A stretch of 64,000 bases of DNA from Vibrio lentus (GTDB lineage: Bacteria > Pseudomonadota > Gammaproteobacteria > Enterobacterales > Vibrionaceae). Made by a program: the position numbers and the translations under genes. The notes under the pieces are model-generated. The model did no database searches. It was given only the letters and a program-made list of their open reading frames with translations, and was not told the DNA's origin. This document shows, piece by piece, positions 1-8,157 of this stretch (its first letter is position 1; each line of letters begins with the position of its first letter). The stretch spans positions 37,548 to 101,547 of the forward strand of contig NZ_MCZK01000160.1 in assembly GCF_002875945.1 (NCBI RefSeq). Direction: 5' to 3'.

Positions 1-1
1 C

Positions 2-946
2 TTTAAGAAGCAGGTCAATGACAGCTTCAGTCAAGAAGCCAAAGAGCGTCACACCTTAGTTCATGAGCTTAAAAACCTGCAGCGTCTCAATGAGAGCATG
101 ACGCGTGAAGCGGTTAACCTGACTCAGGCGTTAAAGGGTGACAACAAACAACAAGGCAATTGGGGCGAAGTGGTGCTAGCTCGTGTATTGGCGGACTCTG
201 GCTTACGAGAAGGCCATGAATATCAAACTCAGGTGAACCTGCAAAACGATGCCGGCAAGCGTTACCAACCAGATGTGATAGTCCATTTACCACAAGATAA
301 GCAGGTAGTGGTCGATTCGAAAATGGCTTTGGTGGCATTTGAGCGCTATTTCAACGCTGAAACCGATCAACAACGCGACGCAGCACTGCGTGATCATTTG
401 GCTTCACTGCGCGCGCATATTAAAGGCTTGAGTCAGAAGGATTATCATCAGCTCAAAGGTATACAGAGCCTTGATTATGTATTGATGTTTATTCCGGTAG
501 AACCCGCGTTTCAAGTCGCGATTCAAGCTGACCCTAGCTTGGTCAAAGACGCGATGGAACAAAACATTATCTTGGTCAGCCCTACGACCTTGCTGGTGGC
601 ACTGCGTACCATTGATAACCTGTGGCGTAACGAAAGACAGAACCAGAATGCACAAATCATTGCAGAGCGCGCGAGCAAACTTTACGACAAGCTGCGCTTG
701 TTTGTTGATGATATGGAAGGTCTGGGTAGCTCATTAGACAGAGCCAACCAAAGCTACCAAGGTGCCATGAATAAGCTGGTGACTGGGCGTGGTAACGTGA
801 TTCGTCAGGCAGAAAGCTTCAAGCAATTGGGTGTTGAGGTGAAGAAACCTATCTCGGTTGGCTTGGCGGAAATCGCTCAAAATGAGGCTTTTTCAGAAAA
901 TGCCTCCTTAGTAGAAAGACAACCCGCTGAGGATAAAGTAAACTAA
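2..946 (+). CDS. rmuC: DNA recombination protein RmuC, C-terminal part
   Basis: The reading frame is open from the left edge of the window, so the N-terminus is missing. RmuC is a membrane-anchored, coiled-coil protein with a restriction-endonuclease-like fold that limits recombination at inverted repeats. The family core is visible: a GNWGEVVLARVL stretch, then YQPDVIVHLP and VVVDSKMAL, with Asp and Lys residues typical of the nuclease-like fold. The tail after about residue 260 of the visible part is polar and variable. It lies 50 bp before ubiE, as in other gammaproteobacteria. An internal Met at 98 is not the true start because homology continues upstream. Confidence 0.93.
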   Translation, partial: FKKQVNDSFSQEAKERHTLVHELKNLQRLNESMTREAVNLTQALKGDNKQQGNWGEVVLARVLADSGLREGHEYQTQVNLQNDAGKRYQPDVIVHLPQDKQVVVDSKMALVAFERYFNAETDQQRDAALRDHLASLRAHIKGLSQKDYHQLKGIQSLDYVLMFIPVEPAFQVAIQADPSLVKDAMEQNIILVSPTTLLVALRTIDNLWRNERQNQNAQIIAERASKLYDKLRLFVDDMEGLGSSLDRANQSYQGAMNKLVTGRGNVIRQAESFKQLGVEVKKPISVGLAEIAQNEAFSENASLVERQPAEDKVN

Positions 947-996
947 TCGGCCGCAGCGCCTCTAAATAGAGAGTGTACTGTCGACGAGAACTTACC

Positions 997-1791
997 ATGG
1001 TAGATAACAGCATTATGGACACAAGCGTGCAGACAAATTCAGCAGTAGAGTCAGAAACCACACACTTTGGTTTCGAAACAGTCGCGAAAGACCAGAAAGT
1101 CGCGAAAGTAGCAGAGGTATTTCACTCTGTAGCCGCTAAATACGACATCATGAATGACTTAATGTCGGGTGGTGTTCACCGCTTGTGGAAGCGATTTACG
1201 ATTGATTGCAGTGGCGTTCGCCCGGGTCAACGTATCCTAGATCTTGGTGGTGGTACTGGTGACCTGACTGCGAAATTCTCGCGCATCGTTGGTGAAAAAG
1301 GCCACGTGGTTCTTGCTGATATCAACAACTCAATGCTTAATGTTGGCCGCGATAAACTGCGTGATAGCGGTATTGTTGGCAATGTACATTACGTGCAAGC
1401 TAATGCTGAAGAGCTGCCATTCCCAGACAACTACTTTGATTGCATTACCATCAGCTTCTGTCTGCGTAACGTAACCGATAAAGACCAAGCGCTGCGTTCA
1501 ATGTACCGCGTGCTTAAGCCGGGTGGTCGTCTGTTGGTTCTTGAGTTTTCTAAGCCAGTGCTTGAGCCACTATCAAAGGTTTACGATGCATACTCTTTCC
1601 ACCTATTGCCAAAAATGGGTGAGCTGATTGCTAACGATGCAGACAGCTATCGTTACCTTGCAGAATCAATCCGTATGCACCCTAACCAAGAAACCTTGGA
1701 AGGCATGATGCAAGAAGCGGGTTTTGAAAATACTAAATACTTCAACCTAACGGGCGGCATTGTTGCGCTGCACCGCGGTTACAAGTTCTAG
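997..1791 (+). CDS. ubiE: Ubiquinone/menaquinone C-methyltransferase UbiE
   Basis: UbiE is the SAM-dependent C-methyltransferase of ubiquinone and menaquinone synthesis. The family signature YDIMNDLMSGGVHRLWK is at residues 49-65 and the SAM-binding loop LDLGGGTGDLT at 81-91. The product is 264 aa, about 13 longer than E. coli UbiE because of a variable N-terminal stretch before TTHFGF. I chose the ATG at 997 because it gives the canonical MVD start and has GAGAA upstream; a GTG at 973 would add eight unconserved residues. It is the first gene of the ubiE-ubiJ-ubiB cluster. Confidence 0.96.
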   Translation: MVDNSIMDTSVQTNSAVESETTHFGFETVAKDQKVAKVAEVFHSVAAKYDIMNDLMSGGVHRLWKRFTIDCSGVRPGQRILDLGGGTGDLTAKFSRIVGEKGHVVLADINNSMLNVGRDKLRDSGIVGNVHYVQANAEELPFPDNYFDCITISFCLRNVTDKDQALRSMYRVLKPGGRLLVLEFSKPVLEPLSKVYDAYSFHLLPKMGELIANDADSYRYLAESIRMHPNQETLEGMMQEAGFENTKYFNLTGGIVALHRGYKF

Positions 1792-1889
1792 TCGAACTTG
1801 GTAGCAGGCTCGTAGAGTGTGCTAAAAAATAAGAATAAAGATAGAACGGATAGGTTAACGCTTATCCGTTTTCAAAGGTAAGGACAGTC

Positions 1890-2495
1890 ATGCCATTTGA
1901 TCCATTGGTCACCGCAGTTATTGAAACCTCTTTAAATACTTTCGTGAACGATGATCCAGCTTTGGTTCGTCGTTTGTCTCGTTTAAAGGGGCAGATCATT
2001 CAAGTTAATTTGAAAGAGCTGAATAAAACTCTCACTTTCGTTTTTAGCCAACAAATCGATGTGTTGTCTGACTACGAAGGGCAGCCTGATTGCTACCTAT
2101 CTTTGAATTTATCGGTACTGCCAGAATTGCGTGAGCAATCGAACATCACCAAACTGATCAAGCAAGATAAGCTGATCTTAGAAGGTGATATTCAGCTGGC
2201 TCAGAAATTTGCTCAGCTAATGACAGACTGCAAGCCTGACTTGGAAGAGTGGCTATCGCGTGTGACTGGTGATGTAGTTGCGCATACCTTGGTACAAGGC
2301 GTTAAGAATGTCGGCGGCCTTGTGGCTAAGCAAGCGACTAAGCATCAAAACCACCTCGCTCAGGTATTAACTGAAGAGTGGAAGGTTGCACCTGCGCCAT
2401 TAGAAGTGGCACATTTTTGCGATCAGGTTGATGACGTGAAAAGCTCAGCTGCACGTCTTGAAGCTAAATTGAACGCTCTGTTGGAGAAAGCATGA
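1890..2495 (+). CDS. ubiJ: Ubiquinone biosynthesis accessory factor UbiJ
   Basis: This 201-aa protein has an N-terminal SCP2-like (sterol carrier) domain, visible as FVNDDPALVRRLSRLKGQII followed by a beta-rich stretch, and a C-terminal coiled-coil-prone end (VDDVKSSAARLEAKLNALLEK). In E. coli UbiJ is a non-enzymatic member of the soluble Ubi complex that presents the lipid intermediates to UbiE, UbiG and the hydroxylases. Position between ubiE and ubiB is diagnostic. A good ribosome binding site (AAGGTAAGGA) precedes the ATG. Its stop overlaps the ubiB start by 4 bp (ATGA), implying translational coupling. Confidence 0.93.
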   Translation: MPFDPLVTAVIETSLNTFVNDDPALVRRLSRLKGQIIQVNLKELNKTLTFVFSQQIDVLSDYEGQPDCYLSLNLSVLPELREQSNITKLIKQDKLILEGDIQLAQKFAQLMTDCKPDLEEWLSRVTGDVVAHTLVQGVKNVGGLVAKQATKHQNHLAQVLTEEWKVAPAPLEVAHFCDQVDDVKSSAARLEAKLNALLEKA

Positions 2496-4126
2496 CCCCA
2501 ACAGAACTGAAACGTCTTTATCATATTATCAAGGTACAGTTGGAATACGGCCTTGATGAATTGATGCCTGAGCACCAGTTGACCAAAGCCCCTTTGTTGG
2601 CGCGAAAGTCTCTGTTTTGGCTCAAGAATAAGCATCAAGATAAAGAATTAGGCCACCGCTTGCGTTTAGCGTTGCAAGAATTAGGGCCTGTTTGGATTAA
2701 GTTTGGTCAGATGATGTCAACGCGTCGCGACCTATTTCCTCCTCATATCGCTGATCAGCTGGCGCTACTGCAAGACCAAGTGGCGCCATTTGATGGTCAA
2801 TTGGCTAAGCGAGATATGGAAAAAGCCCTCGGTGGCAGCCTAGATAACTGGTTTACCGACTTTGATATCGAACCACTGGCTTCAGCTTCTATCGCTCAGG
2901 TGCATACTGCGAAACTCAAAGAGAGTGGTCGTGAGATTGTTCTGAAGGTAATTCGCCCTGATATTCGCCCGGTGATTGATGCAGATCTAAAACTGATGCA
3001 CCGAATGGCGCGTATAGTCGCTAAGTCGCTTCCTGAAGCACGTCGTTTGAAACCTGTTGAGGTGGTTCACGAGTACGAGAAAACGTTACTTGATGAACTA
3101 GACCTGCGCCGCGAGGCAGCGAATGCGATTCAACTACGACGTAATTTTGAAGGCAGCGAAGAACTGTATGTGCCAGAGGTTATCCCTGATTTAAGCAGTG
3201 AAACCTTAATGGTGTCAGAGCGAATTTATGGTATTCAAGTTTCAGATATTGAAACGCTGAACGCCAACGGCACTAACATGAAATTGCTGGCTGAACGTGG
3301 TGTGACGGTATTCTTCACCCAAGTGTTCCGCGACAGCTTTTTCCATGCAGACATGCACCCAGGCAACGTATTCGTTAACCCAGAAAATCCAGATAACCCG
3401 CAGTGGATTGGTTTGGATTGTGGCATTGTCGGCACGCTTAACAGCGAAGATAAGCGTTATTTAGCCGAAAACCTGCTGGCTTTCTTTAATCGAGATTACC
3501 GTAAGGTCGCCGAGCTTCACGTGGATTCGGGTTGGGTTCCACATGACACCAACGTCAACGATTTCGAATTCGCGATTCGTATGGTGTGTGAGCCGATTTT
3601 TGCAAAACCACTTGGCGAGATCTCATTTGGCCATGTGTTGCTAAACTTATTTAATACAGCAAGACGTTTCAACATGGAGGTTCAACCTCAGTTGGTGCTT
3701 CTGCAGAAGACCTTGTTGTATGTGGAAGGCCTAGGCCGCCAGTTGTATCCGCAACTTGATTTGTGGGCAACGGCTAAACCTTTCCTTGAAACCTGGATGA
3801 TGAATCAGGTGGGGCCGCAAGCTGTGATTAACGCAGTAAAAGAGCGTGCGCCATTCTGGGCAGAGAAACTGCCAGAGCTGCCAGAGTTACTTTATGACAG
3901 CTTGCGCCAAGGTAAAGCGATGAACCACAGAATGGATCAGCTTTATCAAGGCTATAGAGATAGTAAGCGTCAGCAAGCAACTGGAAAGTTTTTGTTTGGC
4001 GTTGGAGCAACTTTAGTCGTATGCTCCGCAATATTAGTTTCAAGCCCTTATGAGCAGCTATCTATGGGCTGTGGCATCGCAGGTGTCACATTTTGGCTGC
4101 TAAGTTGGCGAGCTTACCGTCGTTAG
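2492..4126 (+). CDS. ubiB: Ubiquinone biosynthesis kinase-like protein UbiB
   Basis: UbiB is a 544-aa ABC1/ADCK-family atypical kinase-like protein needed for ubiquinone biosynthesis, likely as an ATPase on the inner membrane. The family KxGQ motif is seen in WIKFGQMMSTRRD (residues 68-80). The Ala-rich nucleotide loop is ASASIAQVH near 131, and the catalytic-loop equivalent FFHADMHPGNVFV with metal-binding LDCG lies near 285-312. Two hydrophobic C-terminal helices (about 495-540) anchor it in the membrane. It overlaps ubiJ by 4 bp and is followed 54 bp later by tatA. Confidence 0.96.
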   Translation: MTPTELKRLYHIIKVQLEYGLDELMPEHQLTKAPLLARKSLFWLKNKHQDKELGHRLRLALQELGPVWIKFGQMMSTRRDLFPPHIADQLALLQDQVAPFDGQLAKRDMEKALGGSLDNWFTDFDIEPLASASIAQVHTAKLKESGREIVLKVIRPDIRPVIDADLKLMHRMARIVAKSLPEARRLKPVEVVHEYEKTLLDELDLRREAANAIQLRRNFEGSEELYVPEVIPDLSSETLMVSERIYGIQVSDIETLNANGTNMKLLAERGVTVFFTQVFRDSFFHADMHPGNVFVNPENPDNPQWIGLDCGIVGTLNSEDKRYLAENLLAFFNRDYRKVAELHVDSGWVPHDTNVNDFEFAIRMVCEPIFAKPLGEISFGHVLLNLFNTARRFNMEVQPQLVLLQKTLLYVEGLGRQLYPQLDLWATAKPFLETWMMNQVGPQAVINAVKERAPFWAEKLPELPELLYDSLRQGKAMNHRMDQLYQGYRDSKRQQATGKFLFGVGATLVVCSAILVSSPYEQLSMGCGIAGVTFWLLSWRAYRR

Positions 4127-4180
4127 ACAGTAGACTTCCTTAATATTTTTTATGTGTAGACAGACCCGAGGACAATGACA

Positions 4181-4435
4181 ATGGGTGGTATCAGTATTTG
4201 GCAACTTCTAATCATTGCTGTAATTGTAATTTTGCTATTCGGAACGAAGAAGCTGCGCGGCATGGGCGGTGACTTAGGTTCAGCGGTTAAAGGCTTCAAA
4301 AAAGCAATGAGCGATGAAGATAAGCCTGCAGATAAGAAAGATGCAGACTTTGAACCAAAGAATATTGAACAGCAGAAGAAAGAAGCTAGCGCTGAAACAA
4401 CTGCTGAAACAAAGAAAGACAAAGAGCAGGCGTAA
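4181..4435 (+). CDS. tatA: Sec-independent translocase subunit TatA
   Basis: TatA oligomerises to form the membrane-weakening pore of the twin-arginine translocase, which exports folded proteins. The 84-aa product starts MGGISIWQLL, has one N-terminal membrane helix, the FGTKKLRGMG hinge and amphipathic helix, then a Lys/Glu-rich soluble tail. I prefer the ATG at 4181 over one at 4175 because GAGGA at 4168-4172 is too close to the earlier codon and the later start gives the family N-terminus. tatB follows after 3 bp. Confidence 0.95.
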   Translation: MGGISIWQLLIIAVIVILLFGTKKLRGMGGDLGSAVKGFKKAMSDEDKPADKKDADFEPKNIEQQKKEASAETTAETKKDKEQA

Positions 4436-4438
4436 ATC

Positions 4439-4846
4439 GTGTTTGATATCGGTTTTTGGGAACTGGTATTAATATCTGTCGTTGGGTTAGTGGTTTTAGG
4501 GCCTGAGCGTTTGCCCGTTGCAATTCGCAGTATCTCCAAGTTTGTTGGGCAAGCGAAAAGCATGGCAAATAGTGTGAAAGATGAACTTTCTCATGAGCTT
4601 AAGGTGCAAGAACTGCAAGAAAACCTACGCAAGGCGGAAAAAATGGGTATGGAAGATTTATCTCCAGACCTAAAAGCGTCAGTCGATGAACTCAAGCAGG
4701 CCGCTGCTGAAGTTCAACGTCCGTATGCTAAGCCTGAGTCTGATAAGCCAAGTGAGACTAAACCTAGTGTCACGGAAACTGTTGAATCTGAAACCATTCA
4801 GGTTAACAGCGAAGCTTCAGCACCGTCAGATAAGAAAGCCGAATAG
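4439..4846 (+). CDS. tatB: Sec-independent translocase subunit TatB
   Basis: TatB forms the substrate receptor with TatC. The 135-aa protein starts at a GTG three bases after tatA and reads MFDIGFWELVLI, followed by the family LVVLGPERLPVAIR segment, an amphipathic helix and a disordered tail rich in Lys, Glu, Ser and Pro. Length is shorter than E. coli TatB (171 aa), with the difference in the variable tail. Between this gene and tatC lies an unusual 16-bp tandem repeat, so the tight tatA-tatB spacing is not kept for tatC. Confidence 0.95.
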   Translation: MFDIGFWELVLISVVGLVVLGPERLPVAIRSISKFVGQAKSMANSVKDELSHELKVQELQENLRKAEKMGMEDLSPDLKASVDELKQAAAEVQRPYAKPESDKPSETKPSVTETVESETIQVNSEASAPSDKKAE

Positions 4847-4865
4847 TCTCGCAAGGAGGAGTCGC

Positions 4866-4945
4866 CGGATACTTGAGTCGTTCGATGTTTAAGTCGATAG
4901 CTATTCAAGTCGATATCTATTCAAGTGGATACCAATTCAACTGGA
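4866..4945 (+). repeat. 16-bp imperfect tandem repeat between tatB and tatC
   Basis: Units of 16 bp run head to tail: 4880-4895 (GTTCGATGTTTAAGTC), 4896-4911 (GATAGCTATTCAAGTC), 4912-4927 (GATATCTATTCAAGTG) and 4928-4943 (GATACCAATTCAACTG), with a decayed partial copy from about 4866. The array lies in the 148-bp tatB-tatC gap and ends 50 bp before the tatC start. No function is evident; it may be neutral slippage or may affect the tatBC transcript. Confidence 0.8.
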
Positions 4946-4994
4946 TAGATAGGTGCGCGGCTCCTTTTCGATCTTCCTGTTTAAGAGGTTTGAC

Positions 4995-5750
4995 ATGTCT
5001 TCGACTGAGCAGACACAGCCTTTAATTAGCCATCTTCTAGAACTGCGTAATCGCTTACTACGTGCGATTGTTGCGGTTCTGGTGGTGTTTGTTGGGCTAA
5101 TTTATTTCGCTAATGATATTTATGAGTTCGTTTCTGCACCTTTGGTAGATCGCTTACCTGAAGGCGCGACGATGATCGCAACCGATGTTGCTTCGCCATT
5201 TTTCACACCTTTAAAACTGACCTTGATCGCGTCTATATTCCTCGCGGTTCCGTTCATTTTGTATCAGGTGTGGGCTTTTGTCGCTCCGGGTTTATACAAG
5301 CATGAGAAGCGCTTGATCATGCCGTTATTGGCTTCAAGTTCATTGCTGTTTTACTGTGGTGTGGCGTTCGCTTACTTCATTGTATTCCCGTTGGTATTTG
5401 GCTTTTTTACCGCCATATCATTAGGAGGAGTAGAGTTCGCGACCGACATATCGAGTTACCTTGATTTTGTACTCGCGCTGTTCTTTGCCTTTGGTATTGC
5501 CTTTGAAGTGCCAGTTGCGATTATCTTGCTATGTTGGACGGGTGCAACGACACCCAAAGAACTGGCAGAGAAACGTCCTTACATTGTTGTGGGTGCGTTT
5601 ATTGTCGGCATGATGCTAACGCCGCCAGATATGATCTCGCAGACACTGTTGGCGATTCCAATGTGTATTCTGTTTGAGATTGGCCTGTTCTTCGCGCGTT
5701 TCTATGTGCGCAAACCAGATGCCGATGAAGAGGAAGAAACTGAATCTTAA
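4995..5750 (+). CDS. tatC: Sec-independent translocase subunit TatC
   Basis: TatC is the polytopic core of the Tat receptor that recognises twin-arginine signal peptides. The 251-aa protein shows the expected six membrane segments and the family N-terminal motif HLLELRNRLLRAI; YQVWAFVAPGLYKHEKR and the later TPPDMISQ loop are also characteristic. I chose the ATG at 4995, preceded by AAGAGG, because it gives MSSTEQTQPLISHLLEL; an upstream in-frame start at 4953 would add 14 unconserved residues. A strong hairpin terminator follows at 5801. Confidence 0.95.
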   Translation: MSSTEQTQPLISHLLELRNRLLRAIVAVLVVFVGLIYFANDIYEFVSAPLVDRLPEGATMIATDVASPFFTPLKLTLIASIFLAVPFILYQVWAFVAPGLYKHEKRLIMPLLASSSLLFYCGVAFAYFIVFPLVFGFFTAISLGGVEFATDISSYLDFVLALFFAFGIAFEVPVAIILLCWTGATTPKELAEKRPYIVVGAFIVGMMLTPPDMISQTLLAIPMCILFEIGLFFARFYVRKPDADEEEETES

Positions 5751-5800
5751 TTCGCAAAGTGCTGTCAGAGCACAAGCGTTAGAGTCTTTCAGCAAAAATC

Positions 5801-5841
5801 ACATAATAAAAAAGCGGCCTTGGGCCGCTTTTTTATTATGT
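5801..5841. terminator. Bidirectional rho-independent terminator
   Basis: A perfect 19-bp inverted repeat (arms 5801-5819 and 5823-5841) encloses a 3-nt TTG loop. The GC-rich centre AAGCGGCC/GGCCGCTT is flanked by A and T runs, so it can end the tatABC transcript on the + strand and the small minus-strand gene at 5846-5962, whose stop codon is only 5 bp away. Confidence 0.92.
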
Positions 5842-5845
5842 CTGT

Positions 5846-5962
5846 TTATCGAATCTTTAACTGATAGCCACAGTTCTGACATATATAGAGCTCTTTAATC
5901 CCTAATATTTTATGCCATAGGGTTCGATGTTGACGTTGTAAGTGTTGTGAGTGGTCACACAT
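5846..5962 (-). CDS. Small 38-aa Cys-pair protein of unknown function
   Basis: This short frame encodes 38 aa with Cys at 2, 28 and 31 (CQNCG) and several His (4, 7, 12, 17), suggesting a small metal-binding knuckle. Support is stronger than length alone suggests: a perfect GGAGGT ribosome binding site sits 8 nt before the ATG, a good sigma-70 promoter lies at 5992-6020, and a perfect terminator begins 5 bp after the stop. It is downstream of tatD on the same strand. I do not recognise the family. An inverted repeat overlaps its promoter end and ribosome binding site. Confidence 0.6.
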   Translation of the reverse strand: MCDHSQHLQRQHRTLWHKILGIKELYICQNCGYQLKIR

Positions 5963-5963
5963 A

Positions 5964-5993
5964 ATCAACTACCTCCATATGCAGGTGGTTGAT
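5964..5993 (-). promoter_or_regulatory. Inverted repeat over promoter end and ribosome binding site of the 38-aa gene
   Basis: Eleven-bp arms (5964-5974 and 5983-5993) are complementary except for one position and enclose an 8-nt loop. The right part of the GGAGGT ribosome binding site lies in one arm. The other arm touches the -10 hexamer. It could be a DNA operator, or an RNA hairpin hiding the ribosome binding site if transcription starts further upstream. Confidence 0.6.
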
Positions 5994-6020
5994 AGTATAC
6001 ACATCACTTTGTTTTAACAA
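5992..6020 (-). promoter_or_regulatory. Sigma-70-type promoter of the 38-aa gene
   Basis: Read on the minus strand, TTGTTA (6015-6020) and TACTAT (5992-5997) are separated by exactly 17 bp. The predicted start is near 5985, giving a short leader of about 22 nt before the ATG at 5962. Confidence 0.6.
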
Positions 6021-6065
6021 ATAAATAGGCTATAAATTCATAAAATCAAGTTATTAATAGTTTTA

Positions 6066-6827
6066 TCATAAATTAAACAATGACTTAGCATTGGTGGTGG
6101 TTATGGTTTCGACTTCTTCAAGGGTAATTCCACGCAGCTCAGCGATGCGTTTTGCGACCAATTCTGTGTACGCGGGCTCATTACGTTTACCTCGATTTGG
6201 CGCTGGCGCTAAATAAGGGCAGTCTGTTTCGAGAATGACGTAATTCATATCCAGATGTGGAATCACCTTATCCATCCCTGAATTCTTAAAGGTCGATACG
6301 CCACCTAAACCTAAGTGAAAGCCGAGCGCGTTGATCGCTTGAGCTTCCTCTAAGCTGCTGCCAAAACAATGGAACACACCACGTAAGCTGCCATCTTGTT
6401 CTTGGCGAAGCAGGGCAAGTGTCTCTTCAATAGAATCACGCGTGTGGATCACGACAGGTAGGTCTAGATCTTTTGCCCACTGCAGTTGAGTCACAAACGC
6501 CATCTCTTGTTCGGCCTTAAAGGTTTTGTCCCAGTACAGGTCGATACCTATCTCACCCACGGCGATAAAATCATGCTTATCAAACCAAGCTTGAATGGTT
6601 TTCAGGGTCTGCTCGATATTCGCATCGACATAGCAAGGGTGTAAGCCCATCATTGAACGACACACCTCAGGGAATTGTGCTTCCGTCGCTAACATGGGTT
6701 CGATAGATTCTAAATCGATGTTAGGTAATAGAATCGTATCAATACCTTGGGCAAGTGCGCGCTGCACCACCTGTTCGCGGTCTTCGTCGAATTCACTCGC
6801 GTAAATATGGGCATGGGTGTCGATCAT
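6066..6827 (-). CDS. tatD: TatD-family metal-dependent hydrolase (DNase)
   Basis: The 253-aa TIM-barrel hydrolase carries the full family metal set: DTHAH at residues 3-7, VGEIGID near 93-99, VIHTRD near 126, HCFG near 154 and ETDCPYLAP near 203. TatD-type enzymes are Mg-dependent 3'-5' exonucleases linked to DNA repair and oxidative stress. The location beside tatABC supports the name tatD, but paralogues such as YcfH share the motifs, so the symbol is slightly less certain than the family. It is transcribed toward tatC and divergently from hemB. Confidence 0.88.
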   Translation of the reverse strand: MIDTHAHIYASEFDEDREQVVQRALAQGIDTILLPNIDLESIEPMLATEAQFPEVCRSMMGLHPCYVDANIEQTLKTIQAWFDKHDFIAVGEIGIDLYWDKTFKAEQEMAFVTQLQWAKDLDLPVVIHTRDSIEETLALLRQEQDGSLRGVFHCFGSSLEEAQAINALGFHLGLGGVSTFKNSGMDKVIPHLDMNYVILETDCPYLAPAPNRGKRNEPAYTELVAKRIAELRGITLEEVETITTTNAKSLFNL

Positions 6828-7035
6828 TATTTTGTCCTGAAAGCGGTCTGTACTGAGTTGTCATGAGTATACGGCAGTGTGAGGAGAAGGTCATTTTTTG
6901 CCATTTCTCCCTTTTTTTGAATGGGTTTTTCGCTTTACTGCTAGCGTCCTGAGCCATCAGTGATATGCTTTTGCCAGTATTTAGCACTTTTCATATCTAA
7001 GCATTTTGGTGTTTAGACTAGGCAAGGAGAATCTA

Positions 7036-8079
7036 GTGTCTGTTTCAATTCAAGGTCAATTCCCAGGTCGTCGTATGCGTCGTATGCGTAAACATGACTT
7101 TAGCCGTCGCTTAATGGCAGAAAATCAATTGTCTGTAGATGACCTAATCTACCCAATGTTTATCTTGATGGGTAAAGAGCGCCGTGAGCCTGTAGAGTCA
7201 ATGCTAGGTGTTGAGCGTCTGTCTATCGACCTTATGCTTGAGGAAGCGGATTACCTGTCAAAATTGGGTGTTCCTGCGATTGCTCTGTTTCCGGTAGTGA
7301 ACCAAGATGCGAAAAGCTTATGTGCCGCTGAAGCTCATAACTCTGAAGGTTTAGTGCAGCGTGCAGTACGCTTACTCAAAGAACACGTGCCAAACATGGG
7401 CGTTATTACTGATGTAGCACTCGACCCATTCACCACTCATGGCCAAGACGGCATCATCGATGAAGATGGCTATGTGATGAATGACGAGACGACTGAAGTC
7501 TTGATCAAGCAGGCTCTGTCTCATGCTGAAGCGGGCGCAGATGTCGTTGCACCATCAGATATGATGGACGGTCGTATTGGTAAGATCCGTGAAGCCCTAG
7601 AAGAAGCGGGTCATATTCATACCCAAATCATGGCTTACTCTGCGAAATACGCATCGTGTTACTACGGTCCGTTCCGTGATGCGGTCGGCAGTGCTTCGAA
7701 CCTGAAAGGTGGTAACAAGAAGAACTACCAGATGGACCCGGCAAACAGCGATGAAGCGATTCACGAAGTGGCCATGGATCTTAATGAAGGTGCGGATATG
7801 GTGATGGTTAAGCCAGGCATGCCTTACCTAGACATCGTGCGCCGTGTTAAGCATGAGCTGCAAGCGCCGACTTTTGCTTACCAAGTGTCTGGCGAATATG
7901 CGATGCATAAAGCTGCGATCCAAAATGGTTGGCTGAAAGAGCGCGAAACCGTAATGGAATCACTGTTGTGCTTTAAGCGTGCTGGTGCTGATGGCATCCT
8001 GACGTACTTCGCTAAAGATGTCGCAGAGTGGCTTGCTGAAGATAACGCACAAGCTGCTGAGCACCTGCAAGGTAAGTAA
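7036..8079 (+). CDS. hemB: Delta-aminolevulinic acid dehydratase HemB
   Basis: HemB condenses two 5-aminolevulinates into porphobilinogen in haem synthesis. Schiff-base lysines are visible at about K204 (YSAKYASCYYGPFRDA) and K259 (VMVKPGMPY). The metal site reads DVALDPFTTHGQDG and lacks the Cys triad of zinc enzymes, so this is probably the Mg-dependent type described in Pseudomonas. I chose the GTG at 7036, with AAGGAGA five bases upstream, giving 347 aa; a start at 7006 would add unconserved residues. A terminator follows at 8108. Confidence 0.96.
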   Translation: MSVSIQGQFPGRRMRRMRKHDFSRRLMAENQLSVDDLIYPMFILMGKERREPVESMLGVERLSIDLMLEEADYLSKLGVPAIALFPVVNQDAKSLCAAEAHNSEGLVQRAVRLLKEHVPNMGVITDVALDPFTTHGQDGIIDEDGYVMNDETTEVLIKQALSHAEAGADVVAPSDMMDGRIGKIREALEEAGHIHTQIMAYSAKYASCYYGPFRDAVGSASNLKGGNKKNYQMDPANSDEAIHEVAMDLNEGADMVMVKPGMPYLDIVRRVKHELQAPTFAYQVSGEYAMHKAAIQNGWLKERETVMESLLCFKRAGADGILTYFAKDVAEWLAEDNAQAAEHLQGK

Positions 8080-8107
8080 GTACGAACAAGCAAACCATAT
8101 GATCACC

Positions 8108-8140
8108 AAAGGGTTGGCCGTTGTGCCAGCCCTTTTGTTT
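8108..8140 (+). terminator. Rho-independent terminator of hemB
   Basis: AAAGGGTTGGC pairs with GCCAGCCCTTT (one G-T pair) around a short loop, followed by a TTTTGTTTT run. The downstream GNAT gene begins only 18 bp later. Confidence 0.8.
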
Positions 8141-8157
8141 TATGAGGATGAAACAAT

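Noticed and set aside
6793..6987. A small minus-strand protein upstream of tatD.
   Set aside because: It overlaps the tatD start in another frame, has no ribosome binding site and no homology-like motif.
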